Source of the DNA: Rhodonellum sp041748555
GTDB lineage: Bacteria > Bacteroidota > Bacteroidia > Cytophagales > Cyclobacteriaceae
Direction: 5' to 3'
Assembly (NCBI GenBank): GCA_041748555.1
Contig: JBGTDA010000171.1
Span: 1-64,000 of the forward strand
DNA length: 64,000 nt
Part shown: positions 50,471-59,802 of the stretch, piece by piece
Position numbering within the stretch: the first letter of the stretch is position 1
How the letters are laid out: each line of letters begins with the position of its first letter
The notes under the pieces: model-generated
What the model saw: only the letters and a program-made list of their open reading frames with translations
Told to the model about the DNA's origin: nothing
Databases searched by the model: none
Translations under genes and position numbers: made by a program

Positions 50471-51571
50471 ATGTCTTTTCTTGACCAAATAACTTCTCCG
50501 ACACTCATTCTCAATGAGCAGATTTGCAGAAACAATCTAAAGGTGATGGCTGATAAAGCCGCAAGACACAACATGAAGCTTGTTCCCCATTTCAAAACAG
50601 CTCAATCCCATACGATCGGTGAGTGGGCAAAAGAATACGGTGTAAGGGAAATCACTGTTTCTTCCATCAAAATGGCTGAATATTTTCGTGATCAGGGCTG
50701 GGAAAATATCCACATTGCATTTCCCTTCAATCTTTTAGAGATACCCACTCTCAACAAACTGGCTAAAAACCAACATATATCCGTGCAGCTGATCAATGTG
50801 GCAACTGCTGAAAAACTTGCAAAAGAACTAATATATCCTGTTGGGTTTTTCATTGAAATAGATGCAGGGTATGGCCGTACAGGTGTTGAAGTTTCTGATT
50901 TTGGCCTGATGGAGCAAATATTCAGGATTGCCAAAACCAGTGATAAACTTAAATTCAAAGGATTCTATTTACATGCCGGACACTCCTATTATGAAAAGGA
51001 TCTGGAGAAAATATTTGAAGAGACAAGAGCCGCTTTGGGAATGTTGAAAAACAAGTACCGTTCTGAATTTCCTGATTTGGTCACACGAACCGGCGATACT
51101 CCCGGCTGTTCGGTGATTGAAGATTTTGGTGACATTGATGAATTAGGGCCGGGAAATTTCGTTTTTTATGACCTGATGCAGGTTAATCTCGGCAGCTGTC
51201 GGAGAGTGGATATTGCGGTAGCTCTTGCAGTGCCAGTTGTGGATATACAAAAAGGGCGTAATGAGTTGTTGATTCATGGCGGCGGCGTCCATCTGGCAAA
51301 GGATGTTTTGATGGAACCCGATGGCAGCAAAAATTTTGGGGAAGTGGTTTATCTGAATGAAAATGGATGGACTTTCCCAGCAGAGCGGTCCTATCTCAAA
51401 AGCATTTCACAGGAACATGGATTGATTCATGCATCGGATGAATTGCTGGCAAAAGTAAAAGTCGGTGATCTTTTGGGAATACTGCCCGTTCACAGTTGCA
51501 TGACAGCGGATTGTATGGGTGGATATTTAACTTTGGAAGGGAATATTGTGGACCATGCCGAGGGCGGATAA
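50471..51571 (+). CDS. fold-type III PLP enzyme, D-threonine aldolase / D-serine dehydratase-like
   Basis: The 366-residue enzyme has the alanine-racemase-type barrel. The PLP lysine is K42 in LVPHFKTAQS. E-I-D-A-G-Y-G-R-T-G and Y-L-H-A-G-H-S-Y are PLP-binding strands, and TRTGDTPGCS closes the pocket. The C-terminal D-serine dehydratase-like domain carries the metal pair H341-S-C343 in VHSCMTADC. It probably degrades or cleaves D-threonine or D-serine; which cannot be decided. The longest frame begins with TTG at 50408; ATG 50471 (MSFLDQITSPTLIL) is preferred. Confidence 0.87.
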   Translation: MSFLDQITSPTLILNEQICRNNLKVMADKAARHNMKLVPHFKTAQSHTIGEWAKEYGVREITVSSIKMAEYFRDQGWENIHIAFPFNLLEIPTLNKLAKNQHISVQLINVATAEKLAKELIYPVGFFIEIDAGYGRTGVEVSDFGLMEQIFRIAKTSDKLKFKGFYLHAGHSYYEKDLEKIFEETRAALGMLKNKYRSEFPDLVTRTGDTPGCSVIEDFGDIDELGPGNFVFYDLMQVNLGSCRRVDIAVALAVPVVDIQKGRNELLIHGGGVHLAKDVLMEPDGSKNFGEVVYLNENGWTFPAERSYLKSISQEHGLIHASDELLAKVKVGDLLGILPVHSCMTADCMGGYLTLEGNIVDHAEGG

Positions 51572-51952
51572 CTTACCTCAGTTGATGAAATAAACAAACC
51601 ATAATATAATAAGAAATTCATTTTCATTGCCGGGCTGAAAGCGCGTTTCCGGATTGAGACCTAACTCATCCACTATCTTGAACAAGCCCCCAAAACCATA
51701 CTCCATTTTCGGCACGTTTTTTAGAGATATAATTCCCTTAATCTTCAATATGCCTTTCGGGCAATTTTAATTTACTAAAAATCTTTGGGGAAACCCATTT
51801 CCATATCAATGAGAATCCTTTTAAAAACCTGGCCTTGGGAAATTCAGAATGTATGGGTTTCCAAATCCTGTTAACATCCTTGTCTGAAAAACTTTTTACC
51901 TACTGTATAATATTTTAATTTTACATATAAGCCAAATACAAAAAAGTAAAAA
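51572..51952 (+). other. 381-nt gene-free leader of the MORN module
   Basis: The gap contains one 10-bp inverted repeat, GGAAACCCAT (51789-51798) and ATGGGTTTCC (51853-51862), and an AT-rich end before the ATG at 51953. It has no ORF and no consensus -7 element that I could support. Confidence 0.4.
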
Positions 51953-53971
51953 ATGATTTTTCGTACAAAAATTTTAGGAGTGTGTGCTTCACATACCTTA
52001 TTCCCCTTTATATTTCTTTTTCTTGCAGTTTCTATACTGACGCAAGCACAGGAAATACGGGAATTTAATGACTCCTATACTTTGGAAAATGACCTTGAAG
52101 GGGAAGCCATTTATAACTACTACCTCTCGGGAAGTGATACCATCAAACAAGGAGGTTTCTTTTTTCAGCATTCAGAAACTGATTTGGTAGACGAAAGACA
52201 GACCATTATAAGCATAATATTGTCCGGTCAGTACACCAAAAATGTGAAAAATGGAGCATGGAGCTACGGTTACAAAGAGTTTAGACCGGAAGGACAACCA
52301 GTTACCACTGACAGTGAAATCATATATAATGCAACTGGCAAGGACTATACGGCAAGGACATTTTTTAAAAACAGTAAGGTCCATGGGAATTATGAAATCC
52401 AGGAACGGACCATTGCCAATTCAGTGACTACAGACACCTTGTTTTTTCTTAAAGCATTTTATGAGGAGGGGGTTATGCTTGAGGTTATTGAGGGAAAAAA
52501 AGACAACGTTAGGGTTTCCGGTCGGTTTAATTCACAGGGAATGCCGGATGGTAAATGGGAGATCCTGCACCGCACAGATTCAGGAGACCTTTTGGATGTA
52601 AGAGAATATGAAGATGGAATACTTTCTTCCCATCATTTTGTCCATAACAATGAAAAATATCAGATCAATTATGTGGGCATGGATTCTGACCCAGAAACCA
52701 GTAATCAAAACTGGGAAGAAGTGGTTGCCGGGCCGGAGTATTTTAGGTTACTATCTTATGCATCAGTCGGTCTAAATAAGGATGAAAATAAGCCGGAAAA
52801 TTTGGGTGACCCTATGCAGTTGGTCCAAATCGGAAATTCCCTTTTGGAAAAAGTGTTTTTTAATGTGGATGTTCATGGTGGGCGTAAAATATGGGAATTG
52901 TCGGATGGTGGGTATGAGATGCAACCAGTCTTGGTAAAATTGAGAAAATACCCGTTGTCGGAAGAAGAAAGAATAGTTTATTCTGAAGCATTAAAGCTTT
53001 TGGAAGCCACCCAAAATGACATAGATACTTATTTGGATGATCCTTATGTCAAAATAGGATTACATGCATACCAGGATATTCATTTTTATTATGAAGTCAT
53101 GAAGATTTTTCAGGAAAAGGTAGAAACGCTTGCCCCTCTTGTTAACCTTCTTTCTGATCAAGCCACACAATATCTTAACAGAGAAGCAATAATTAAGGAA
53201 ACCTTACCCTACATAAATTACCCGGAAGAAGTTCAGTTCGAATTTGATAATACTGTCATTACCGACACCTTTCCTTTCCCCCAAGGAATTTCGCAAAACA
53301 ATGTCACAATGACTGAAATAAATGCACATCTGGGGGAGATTTTTAAAATCGTAACAGATATCAGTGAAACCTCTGCAAATATTCTGGAAGATTATAAGTC
53401 ACAGAGTGAGTTGCCCAAAATGGAGGCTGAGCTTCTAAGTAAAAAGGATTCTATAGTAAACCTATTTATGAACAAAACCCCCAGGGAAGAATATAACACA
53501 TGGCACGAAGCCATTAGCAGTTCAGTTCAAGAATTTGCCGAACAGGAATTTAAAAATTATGCTGCACTTCCCCTTACCGAAAAGGTGACGAAGATCGATG
53601 AAATATCATCCTGCTTTGATTCTCTTTTTGCCCTTTATACAGAACTAGAGGATTTGCCCAGAAAACTGGACCGGATCAATGAGGTTTACACAAGAACTAC
53701 CTGGAATCCTTTCACATTTACTTATATGGATGAAAGAGTTAAAGAAAATGTCTATGAAGCATTCGAAAATGAAGTTTTCCCTTTTGTATGGGACGAGTTA
53801 TCCGGCAGTATTTCCTGTGAAAATATTGGGGACAAAACGAAAAGTCTTGAGGTCCTGTACCGGAAAATGATTGAATTGAGGGATGAAGACACCAAGCAGA
53901 TTGAAAGGCAGCTCCGCAGGTCAAACACCCTGGAAGAAATTTTAGCAGCGCTCAATCTGGACCTTCATTAA
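51953..53971 (+). CDS. exported protein with MORN-like repeats, function unknown
   Basis: The 672-residue protein starts with a signal peptide (LFPFIFLFLAVSILTQAQ). Residues ~60-260 hold several MORN/YwqK-like units: K-Q-G-G-F-F-F, then SGQYTKNVKNGAWSYGYKEF, RTFFKNSKVHGNYEI, and SGRFNSQGMPDGKWEILHR. Residues ~290-670 are mostly helical, with long charged stretches and no recognisable family. It is the first gene of a three-gene set with an outer-membrane DUF2490 barrel and a membrane-bound MORN protein. The module probably builds an envelope assembly; the biochemical role cannot be read. Confidence 0.72.
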   Translation: MIFRTKILGVCASHTLFPFIFLFLAVSILTQAQEIREFNDSYTLENDLEGEAIYNYYLSGSDTIKQGGFFFQHSETDLVDERQTIISIILSGQYTKNVKNGAWSYGYKEFRPEGQPVTTDSEIIYNATGKDYTARTFFKNSKVHGNYEIQERTIANSVTTDTLFFLKAFYEEGVMLEVIEGKKDNVRVSGRFNSQGMPDGKWEILHRTDSGDLLDVREYEDGILSSHHFVHNNEKYQINYVGMDSDPETSNQNWEEVVAGPEYFRLLSYASVGLNKDENKPENLGDPMQLVQIGNSLLEKVFFNVDVHGGRKIWELSDGGYEMQPVLVKLRKYPLSEEERIVYSEALKLLEATQNDIDTYLDDPYVKIGLHAYQDIHFYYEVMKIFQEKVETLAPLVNLLSDQATQYLNREAIIKETLPYINYPEEVQFEFDNTVITDTFPFPQGISQNNVTMTEINAHLGEIFKIVTDISETSANILEDYKSQSELPKMEAELLSKKDSIVNLFMNKTPREEYNTWHEAISSSVQEFAEQEFKNYAALPLTEKVTKIDEISSCFDSLFALYTELEDLPRKLDRINEVYTRTTWNPFTFTYMDERVKENVYEAFENEVFPFVWDELSGSISCENIGDKTKSLEVLYRKMIELRDEDTKQIERQLRRSNTLEEILAALNLDLH

Positions 53972-53989
53972 ACAAACTACATCCCACCA

Positions 53990-54808
53990 ATGAGATATCT
54001 TATGAAAAAATGTTTTATCGTGGTTTTTATGGTAATAAGTCCACTATTACCCGGACTTGCCCAGGAACGTCCGGACCAGTCTATCACCCGTCCTCCTTCA
54101 ACCGCCTTATGGATGGGATTTTATGGTAAATTCAGGCTAAGCGAGAAATTCTTTTGGGATGCCCAGTTTCATTACCGGAGGGTAAATGATGCCAATACCA
54201 AGTATATTGGAAGGATGGGCCAAATCTATAACCGACATGCCCTCAATTACTTGGTGAATAAGAATTTTAGTATGTCACTTGGCCCTGTCCTACGGCTAAA
54301 TTTTTCGCCTGAGCCTGAAAATCCTGAGTTTGAAAAAGTAGTCTTGGAACCTAGGATCTGGCATGAGTATTTATTTGCTATGCCTTTCCCGCGCTTTATG
54401 GTATATCACCGGTTAAGAATTGAACATCGCTGGAGTAGAAGCAACAGGGTTGGATCGGACTGGATATTCAGAAACAGGTACCGCTACAAGTTTTACATGT
54501 ACATACCGATTAACAATACACAACTAACCCCGGGGACCTTTTACTTTACCCCTGATATCGAGGTGATCCTTCAAAGTGGAAAACCGATAATAGACTCACC
54601 TTTGGAGGATTTGCGGCTTAACCCATCCATCGGTTACATTGCCAATCCGAGGACAAAGTATACTATAGGAATGATGTATACCACTGGCCAAAATTTGGAT
54701 GCTGGATACAATTTTAGTTCGAGATGGGTCCTGAGGATGAGTGTATATTTATCCCTGGACTTCCGAAAAATGGAAGCTAAAATTCCTCAGATCCGCTTTG
54801 ATGATTAG
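53990..54808 (+). CDS. DUF2490 outer-membrane beta-barrel protein
   Basis: The 272-residue protein has a signal peptide (KCFIVVFMVISPLLPGLAQ) and alternating amphipathic strands rich in aromatic and Arg residues: WMGFYGKFRLSEKFFWDAQF, RIWHEYLFAMPFPRFMVYHR, LRIEHRWSRSNRVGSDWIFR. This is the DUF2490 pattern, thought to be an outer-membrane barrel. It lies 18 nt after the 672-residue gene and 56 nt before the MORN gene. Two Met starts (1 and 5) are near-equivalent. Function unknown. Confidence 0.8.
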   Translation: MRYLMKKCFIVVFMVISPLLPGLAQERPDQSITRPPSTALWMGFYGKFRLSEKFFWDAQFHYRRVNDANTKYIGRMGQIYNRHALNYLVNKNFSMSLGPVLRLNFSPEPENPEFEKVVLEPRIWHEYLFAMPFPRFMVYHRLRIEHRWSRSNRVGSDWIFRNRYRYKFYMYIPINNTQLTPGTFYFTPDIEVILQSGKPIIDSPLEDLRLNPSIGYIANPRTKYTIGMMYTTGQNLDAGYNFSSRWVLRMSVYLSLDFRKMEAKIPQIRFDD

Positions 54809-54864
54809 GAATCTTAATGATTCAAGGTTGGTTGATTAATTATAGTTTTATCAAATACAATTAA

Positions 54865-55770
54865 ATGGAACCAGAACAAAAAAAGAAAAAAACAGGGAAG
54901 AAGAGCAAAAGGACCATTTATGCGATAGCTGCCACCGTAATGATTTTTGTTTTAGTAGCCTTTCTAGCGTGGTTTTACCAGGTCAACAGTGAACAAAAAA
55001 ATGCCCTTGCACAAATTAACAACAGGCTGCAAGATATCAGCAACGAAAAGAAAACCTACTCCCAGATTCTCTCCGCAGAAAAAATGGTACAGGAAGGCCA
55101 ATTGCAGGAAGGTATAGTTGCTTACGAGTCCATATTACCATTTTTGGAACAAAGGGAAAGAGAAGTTGTAGACAATCGGATAAACCGCATTAAAAGTAGG
55201 ATTGATATCCAGGATAATGAGCAACTGGAGGCATACATAAAGGATTCTCTCCTGACCCTATTCCAGGATTCTGTTGAGGTATTAAGTAGTGAATTGGAAG
55301 AATTTAGACGTACCATGGGCACAGAATTCCAGACCACCACCAGTCAGATTATAAATTTGAAAAAGGAGCTGGAAATGAAAGAACAACTGCTGGACCGGAA
55401 GGAAAATGTCCAGGTCATTTCTTTTACAAATGAAAACAACGTTCAGATTTACTATCTGGGAGAAGTAAAAGATGAAATGGCCAATGGGGGAGGCATCGGG
55501 ATCTGGACCTCCACAGGGAGCATCTACAGAGGTGAATGGAAAGACAATCTCAGACACGGTAAAGGATCATTTGAATGGGTAGGAGGAGAAAGGTATGAGG
55601 GGGAATTTATAGAGGACATCAGGGAAGGACAAGGCACCTATTATTGGCCAAGCGGGGAGCGGTACGTAGGTGAATGGGAAAACAGCATGCGAAATGGTTA
55701 TGGAATATTGTATGATCCGGATGGAAACATACAGATTGAAGGGGAATGGAAAGATGATAAGCCGGTGTAA
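54865..55770 (+). CDS. inner-membrane coiled-coil protein with C-terminal MORN repeats
   Basis: The 301-residue protein has a Lys-rich N-terminus, one transmembrane helix (IYAIAATVMIFVLVAFLAWF, ~19-38), then a long coiled coil (~42-180; heptad-rich ALAQINNRLQDISNEKKTYS and LKKELEMKEQLLDRKE). At least four MORN units follow at ~200-300: YRGEWKDNLRHGKGSFEW, YEGEFIEDIREGQGTYYW, YVGEWENSMRNGYGILYD, and the partial E-G-E-W-K-D-D-K-P-V. The topology suggests it spans the periplasm from the inner membrane toward the DUF2490 barrel. MORN units bind lipid or protein in other systems. Confidence 0.85.
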   Translation: MEPEQKKKKTGKKSKRTIYAIAATVMIFVLVAFLAWFYQVNSEQKNALAQINNRLQDISNEKKTYSQILSAEKMVQEGQLQEGIVAYESILPFLEQREREVVDNRINRIKSRIDIQDNEQLEAYIKDSLLTLFQDSVEVLSSELEEFRRTMGTEFQTTTSQIINLKKELEMKEQLLDRKENVQVISFTNENNVQIYYLGEVKDEMANGGGIGIWTSTGSIYRGEWKDNLRHGKGSFEWVGGERYEGEFIEDIREGQGTYYWPSGERYVGEWENSMRNGYGILYDPDGNIQIEGEWKDDKPV

Positions 55771-55804
55771 ACTGATACAAAATTAATGTTCTCCGACTAA
55801 ATTT

Positions 55805-55888
55805 TTAACTTCTCTTTCTTTGTCTTGCCTCCTTCCAGCAGGAGTCCATGCTTCCGCTTTTGTCCAGTACGAGATGATAATAGGTGTG
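55805..55888 (-). pseudogene. fossil of a VWA-domain protein
   Basis: On the minus strand HTYYHLVLDKSGSMDSC reproduces the opening of von Willebrand A proteins, including the MIDAS motif D-K-S-G-S-M. The frame ends 10 residues later with no remaining VWA fold. It is therefore a remnant, in the same gap (55771-56261) as a second gene fragment. Confidence 0.45.
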
Positions 55889-56002
55889 TTTTTCATGGCT
55901 TTGTTTTATAGTTTCAACAAAATTAGCCCAAAGCCGGGAGCCTGCTAAATCTCCAATTTTGTAGTGGAATGGGATCAAAGCCATCATTGGCGGCAGTGTT
56001 AA

Positions 56003-56161
56003 AGAAATTGGATTATTTTACCATTATTTGAAATAGTATTAAAATCATTCACTTATTCGCTCGCTGCTGTTGGCGTACTGATCAAGCGGGAAGGCCGGCC
56101 CAACTATTATATCAACCCCAACCTGATAAATGATTTTTGCCATGAGGAATACAATTGCTAA
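56003..56161 (+). pseudogene. fragment resembling a winged-helix DNA-binding protein tail
   Basis: An open 52-codon stretch without a start codon reads S-L-A-A-V-G-V-L-I-K-R-E-G-R-P-N-Y-Y-I-N-P-N-L-I-N-D-F. The L-x-K-x-x-G-R-x-x-Y-Y-x-x-N pattern resembles the wing of ArsR-like or related winged-helix regulators. No other part of such a gene is nearby. Confidence 0.3.
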
Positions 56162-56261
56162 GTGAAAAACAATCCCCAAAAACAATACTCTGATCCTTTT
56201 TAGATAATTGGACTTTAAGGGGTACTCATCTTAATTTGCAAATACTTTACCATAAAGGCCT

Positions 56262-57650
56262 TCAATATCCCAAAGTCTTCAACATGTTTTCACTTGTCTG
56301 CTCGGGAGCAAAAAGGCGGTGATTGATTGATCCGTCTGTATTTCTGTCAATTAGAACATGCTTTGGAGCCGGGATAAGACAATGCTGAATTCCACCATAA
56401 CCACCCAAAGATTCCTGGTAGGCTCCGGTATGGAAAAAACCGATATACTGTTTATTATTTACTTCGATTTTAGGTAAATAAATATTGAACTGATGCGCTT
56501 CAGAATTATAATAATCCATGCTGTCACAGGTCAGTCCACCCAAAGAGATATTGTGGTATTCCTCATTCCAGTTGTTGACTGCCAACATGATGTACTTCTG
56601 GTTTAGACCCCAGCTGTCGGGCAGCTGAGTGATAAATGATCCATCTATCATATACCAAAGCTCCTTGTCGTTTTGCAGCTTTTCGTTCAAAATCGAATAG
56701 ATCACAGCCCCGCTTTCCCCTACGGTGTAGCTTCCGAATTCGGTAAAGATATTAGGTTCAATGGTATTGTTTTTGGCACACATCCATTTGATGTTTTTGA
56801 TAATCTGATCAGCCATGTACTGGTAATCATAATCAAAAAACACATTGGTTTTGATCGGCCAACCTCCACCGATATCCATGGTATCAAGAGATGGGGCTAT
56901 CTTTTTGAGATCAACATATTTTTGGATAAACCGGGTAAGTTCTGACCAATAATAAGCGGAATCCCTGATTCCTGAGTTTATAAAAAAGTGGAGCATTTTT
57001 AGGGAAACATTCGCATTGTCTTTGATTTTCTTCTCGTAAAGATCAAGAATATTATTATACCGAACTCCTAATCGAGAAGTATAAAACCCGAATTGGGGCT
57101 CTTCGTCAGCCGCTATCCTTATGCCAACCTGAAAAGGAACGCTTACATGTTCGAGATAATAATCTATTTCAGAAAGGTTGTCCAATACTGGGATACAGTT
57201 GACAAATCCATCATTGAGCAATTCGGTTATGTATTGTTTGTATAAATCTCTTTTGAAACCGTTGCAGACAATGAAGGTCTCTTTGGAGATTTTCCCTTTT
57301 TCATATAGTTTTCTTACCAAAGGAATGTCAAAGGTGGAAGAAGTCTCGATATGAATATCGTTTTTCAAAGCTTCATCCAAAACAAAGCTGAAATGGGAGG
57401 ATTTGGTACAATAGCAATAGGTGTAATCCCCTTTATACTGGTGGGCATTCATCGCATTGCCAAAATAGGTTTTGGCATTCTGAATGCTTTCGGAAATTTT
57501 TGGCAGATAAGTCAGCTTCAGCGGGGTACCATATGTGGAAATTATGTCCATCAGATTGACACCATTAAAAAGCAACTCGTTGTTTTCTACATTAAACTCT
57601 TTGGTAGGAAAATCAAAGGTCTGTTGGATCAGATCAGAATATTTATTCAT
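56262..57650 (-). CDS. speA: arginine decarboxylase-like PLP enzyme
   Basis: The 462-residue fold-type III (Orn/DAP/Arg) decarboxylase has its PLP lysine at K83 in YCYCTKSSHF. I-G-G-G-W-P-I-K binds phosphate, E-F-G-S-Y-T-V-G-E-S-G and F-F-H-T-G-A-Y-Q-E complete the site, and S-L-G-G-L-T-C-D-S-M-D-Y-Y carries the conserved C-D-S. This resembles the arginine decarboxylase commonly annotated in Bacteroidota, the first step toward agmatine and polyamines; other basic or dicarboxylate substrates cannot be excluded. It appears monocistronic, behind the hairpin at 57713-57749. Confidence 0.87.
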   Translation of the reverse strand: MNKYSDLIQQTFDFPTKEFNVENNELLFNGVNLMDIISTYGTPLKLTYLPKISESIQNAKTYFGNAMNAHQYKGDYTYCYCTKSSHFSFVLDEALKNDIHIETSSTFDIPLVRKLYEKGKISKETFIVCNGFKRDLYKQYITELLNDGFVNCIPVLDNLSEIDYYLEHVSVPFQVGIRIAADEEPQFGFYTSRLGVRYNNILDLYEKKIKDNANVSLKMLHFFINSGIRDSAYYWSELTRFIQKYVDLKKIAPSLDTMDIGGGWPIKTNVFFDYDYQYMADQIIKNIKWMCAKNNTIEPNIFTEFGSYTVGESGAVIYSILNEKLQNDKELWYMIDGSFITQLPDSWGLNQKYIMLAVNNWNEEYHNISLGGLTCDSMDYYNSEAHQFNIYLPKIEVNNKQYIGFFHTGAYQESLGGYGGIQHCLIPAPKHVLIDRNTDGSINHRLFAPEQTSENMLKTLGY

Positions 57651-57712
57651 TTTAAAATGATAGCTTTAGATTAAAGGATACAAAATTGATTATAAAATCC
57701 GTAAAACAAATG

Positions 57713-57749
57713 AAAGCGGGATAAAATCCCTCTGGATCTATCCCGCTTT
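57713..57749 (-). terminator. hairpin terminator between the 164-residue gene and speA
   Basis: AAAGCGGGATA (57713-57723) pairs perfectly with TATCCCGCTTT (57739-57749). The T-run is short, so termination strength is uncertain. Confidence 0.65.
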
Positions 57750-57779
57750 GCATCACTAAACATCAACTAAATAATTTAT

Positions 57780-58274
57780 TTAAGCAGAAAACAATTCCCG
57801 CTGCAACAGTTGTTCTTCCTTTTTATTTTGTGCCTGAATCTGTAGAACTTTCTTTAAAATAGCTTTAAACCTATTTTCATCTTCCAAAAATCCGAATATT
57901 TTATTCATATATGATTTTACTTTTTCCTCATTGGCTGCATAATACTTCAACGTGAAATTCCCCGGTTCTCTGTTAATTTCCAAGATGACCCCATCAGGTT
58001 TTCCCGAACTCACAATGCTCTTAAACAAAGCTATATTGGAGCTGTAGGCGGGATCCATTTCAAAATAAACTACCTGAAAACTCTTTTTAGCTTCAGGGAA
58101 ATTGGGGAAATCAAAAGAGGCTGTCTCCAGCACATTTACAAAACCGCAATTATTGAGTTTTTCTAAAACACTTGATTCCTTTGACTGTGTTTCTGAGCTT
58201 CTGCTGATTTTTTCAAAGACAAAACTTTGAGAATTTTGGGGACTGGCGGGGGAAAACAATTGGACTGATGACAT
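57780..58274 (-). CDS. protein of unknown function
   Basis: The 164-residue soluble protein begins MSSVQLFSPASPQNSQSFVF. Residues 40-110 look like alternating beta strands and helices (CGFVNVLETASFDFPNFPEA, FQVVYFEMDP), and the C-terminus is a long charged helix (FKAILKKVLQIQAQNKKEEQ). It has no signal or transmembrane segment. No family recognised. Codon use and neighbours look native. It has its own terminator and lies upstream of speA on the same strand. Confidence 0.55.
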   Translation of the reverse strand: MSSVQLFSPASPQNSQSFVFEKISRSSETQSKESSVLEKLNNCGFVNVLETASFDFPNFPEAKKSFQVVYFEMDPAYSSNIALFKSIVSSGKPDGVILEINREPGNFTLKYYAANEEKVKSYMNKIFGFLEDENRFKAILKKVLQIQAQNKKEEQLLQRELFSA

Positions 58275-58623
58275 TTTAAAACAAATAATGGGTGAGGATT
58301 TTAATTTAACCTGAGTCTTGAAAATCTCAACAACAGTTGGAAATTGTAACAGTGCAAATGAAATGCAATTTCATTTTTTCTGAATTTATAGTTGCTGATG
58401 ATTTAGGAAGGAATTAGCACCTTTTCCTTCGAAAGGTTGCTATAGGATCGATGAGTCTGTTCTCTCCCCTATTCTTTATAAACCAGCTATTTCCCTTTCT
58501 GTCCATAACCAATTATAATCCAAATTTAAAATAGGAATTTTTATTATCCTAATATCCCTATCATTTTTATAGGCTAAACAAAAATAAATTTTCGCCCTCC
58601 TCATTATGTCTGAGAAATAATTA
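58275..58623. other. 349-nt gap with no supportable feature
   Basis: The gap lies upstream of the 164-residue gene and downstream of the TauE/SafE gene, both on minus. It is AT-rich with no ORF, strong hairpin or consensus promoter. It may hold the promoter of the 164-residue gene. Confidence 0.4.
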
Positions 58624-59490
58624 TCAAAGTGTCAGGTAAAACGTTCTGATGCTTAAGCCAATAATCAGAAACCCTACCAAAAACATCAAAAGCCGTGGGC
58701 TAAGTTTTTTACAAATGACAGCAGCAAAAGGTGCCGCTATCACCCCTCCGATAATCAAACCCAAAACAGGTGCTAAACTTAATTCTTTGATAAAGAACAG
58801 AAATGTGGTGGCACTCGCCAGAGAAATAAAAATTTCGACAAAATTTCCGGTTCCGATTGCAAACCGGGGAACCTGACCTTTTCCCATCAGGGTGGAATTG
58901 ACTATCGGTCCCCATCCCCCGCCACCTATGGCATCTGCAAAACCCCCAATACTTGCCAGGTAGGGCAAACTTTTTCCATTGGCGTCAAAAACCTTTTTTT
59001 TCTTCCTGATCACCTTGGATAAAATAATAATTCCCATGATAAAAAGATAAATGGCTATAAAAGGCTTAATAGTGTTGCCATCAACATTGGAAAGAAAGTA
59101 TGCACCAAGAACTGCCCCCAAAATACCGGGAATCATCAGTTTTTTGGCTAGATCCCAGTTTACATTACCTAAGCTTAAATGAGAAATCCCGGATGCCAAA
59201 CTTGTAAAAACCTGTGCAAAATGAACCCAGGCACTTGCTACTGCCGGCGGAATTCCAATTCCCAAGAGAATGGAATTTGAGCTTACTCCGTAAGCCATTC
59301 CCAATGCTCCATCAATCGTCTGAGCTACAAAACCAACCAATAAAAACCAAAAAAACATCTCATAGTCCATCTCGACTGTCCCCAAACCGGAAAAAGATTT
59401 GTAGGATATCAATCCTATCAAAATGGCACTAATCACAAAAAAAACAGACCAAATCGGCTCCTCTTTTATTTTTACAATGACTTTATCCAT
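58624..59490 (-). CDS. TauE/SafE family membrane transporter
   Basis: This 288-residue permease of the TauE/SafE (formerly DUF81) family, associated with export of sulfite or other organosulfur anions, has about seven to eight helices. The conserved repeats are G-F-V-A-Q-T-I-D-G-A-L-G-M-A-Y-G-V in the first half and G-G-F-A-D-A-I-G-G-G-G-W-G-P-I in the second, matching the internal duplication of the family. A consensus promoter lies just upstream. No sulfur-metabolism gene is adjacent, so the anion is unknown. Confidence 0.9.
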   Translation of the reverse strand: MDKVIVKIKEEPIWSVFFVISAILIGLISYKSFSGLGTVEMDYEMFFWFLLVGFVAQTIDGALGMAYGVSSNSILLGIGIPPAVASAWVHFAQVFTSLASGISHLSLGNVNWDLAKKLMIPGILGAVLGAYFLSNVDGNTIKPFIAIYLFIMGIIILSKVIRKKKKVFDANGKSLPYLASIGGFADAIGGGGWGPIVNSTLMGKGQVPRFAIGTGNFVEIFISLASATTFLFFIKELSLAPVLGLIIGGVIAAPFAAVICKKLSPRLLMFLVGFLIIGLSIRTFYLTL

Positions 59491-59521
59491 CTTGTCGAAT
59501 TCTTTTAAAAGGTCTAAGACT

Positions 59522-59552
59522 CAAAAATAGGTTCAAAAATTCTAATTTACAA
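59522..59552 (-). promoter_or_regulatory. promoter of the TauE/SafE gene
   Basis: On the minus strand TTG, 20 nt, then TATTTTTG fits the Bacteroidota consensus, 32 nt before the ATG at 59490. Confidence 0.65.
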
Positions 59553-59596
59553 CAATCCCTATCTTTTTTGTAGGGTAATAACTGCCTAAAGCAAAA

Positions 59597-59681
59597 AAAG
59601 CTACCAACAACTTATCATGTGTTGATTTTATTATGAGTAAATTTATTTGATATGTACTTCATCAAACCTGCCGGTAGCTTT
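59597..59681. repeat. 9-bp inverted repeat upstream of the TauE/SafE promoter
   Basis: AAAGCTACC (59597-59605) and GGTAGCTTT (59673-59681) are perfect inverted arms around a 67-nt AT-rich loop. The function is unknown. Confidence 0.4.
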
Positions 59682-59739
59682 CGCTTTTCTAAGAAAATGG
59701 TTTGAAGACTAAAGATGGATTTATCCAGCAATCCAAGGT

Positions 59740-59786
59740 CGTGCAAAGGATCTGTTGGATTTTCGCATTTACTGGATCATTGGGGA
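59740..59786 (+). repeat. dispersed repeat, copy C
   Basis: TTTCGCATTTACTGGATCAT (from 59761) matches the core of copies A and B with one indel. The upstream AAGGATCTGTTGGAT matches the left part of copy B. As protein it reads RICWIFAFTGSLGKI. Confidence 0.5.
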
Positions 59787-59802
59787 AAATCTTAAAAATA
59801 AA

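Noticed and set aside
51640..51725. Similarity between this stretch and 63210-63250 (CTCCATTT ... CGGCACGTTT)
   Set aside because: The match is short and gapped and could be chance.
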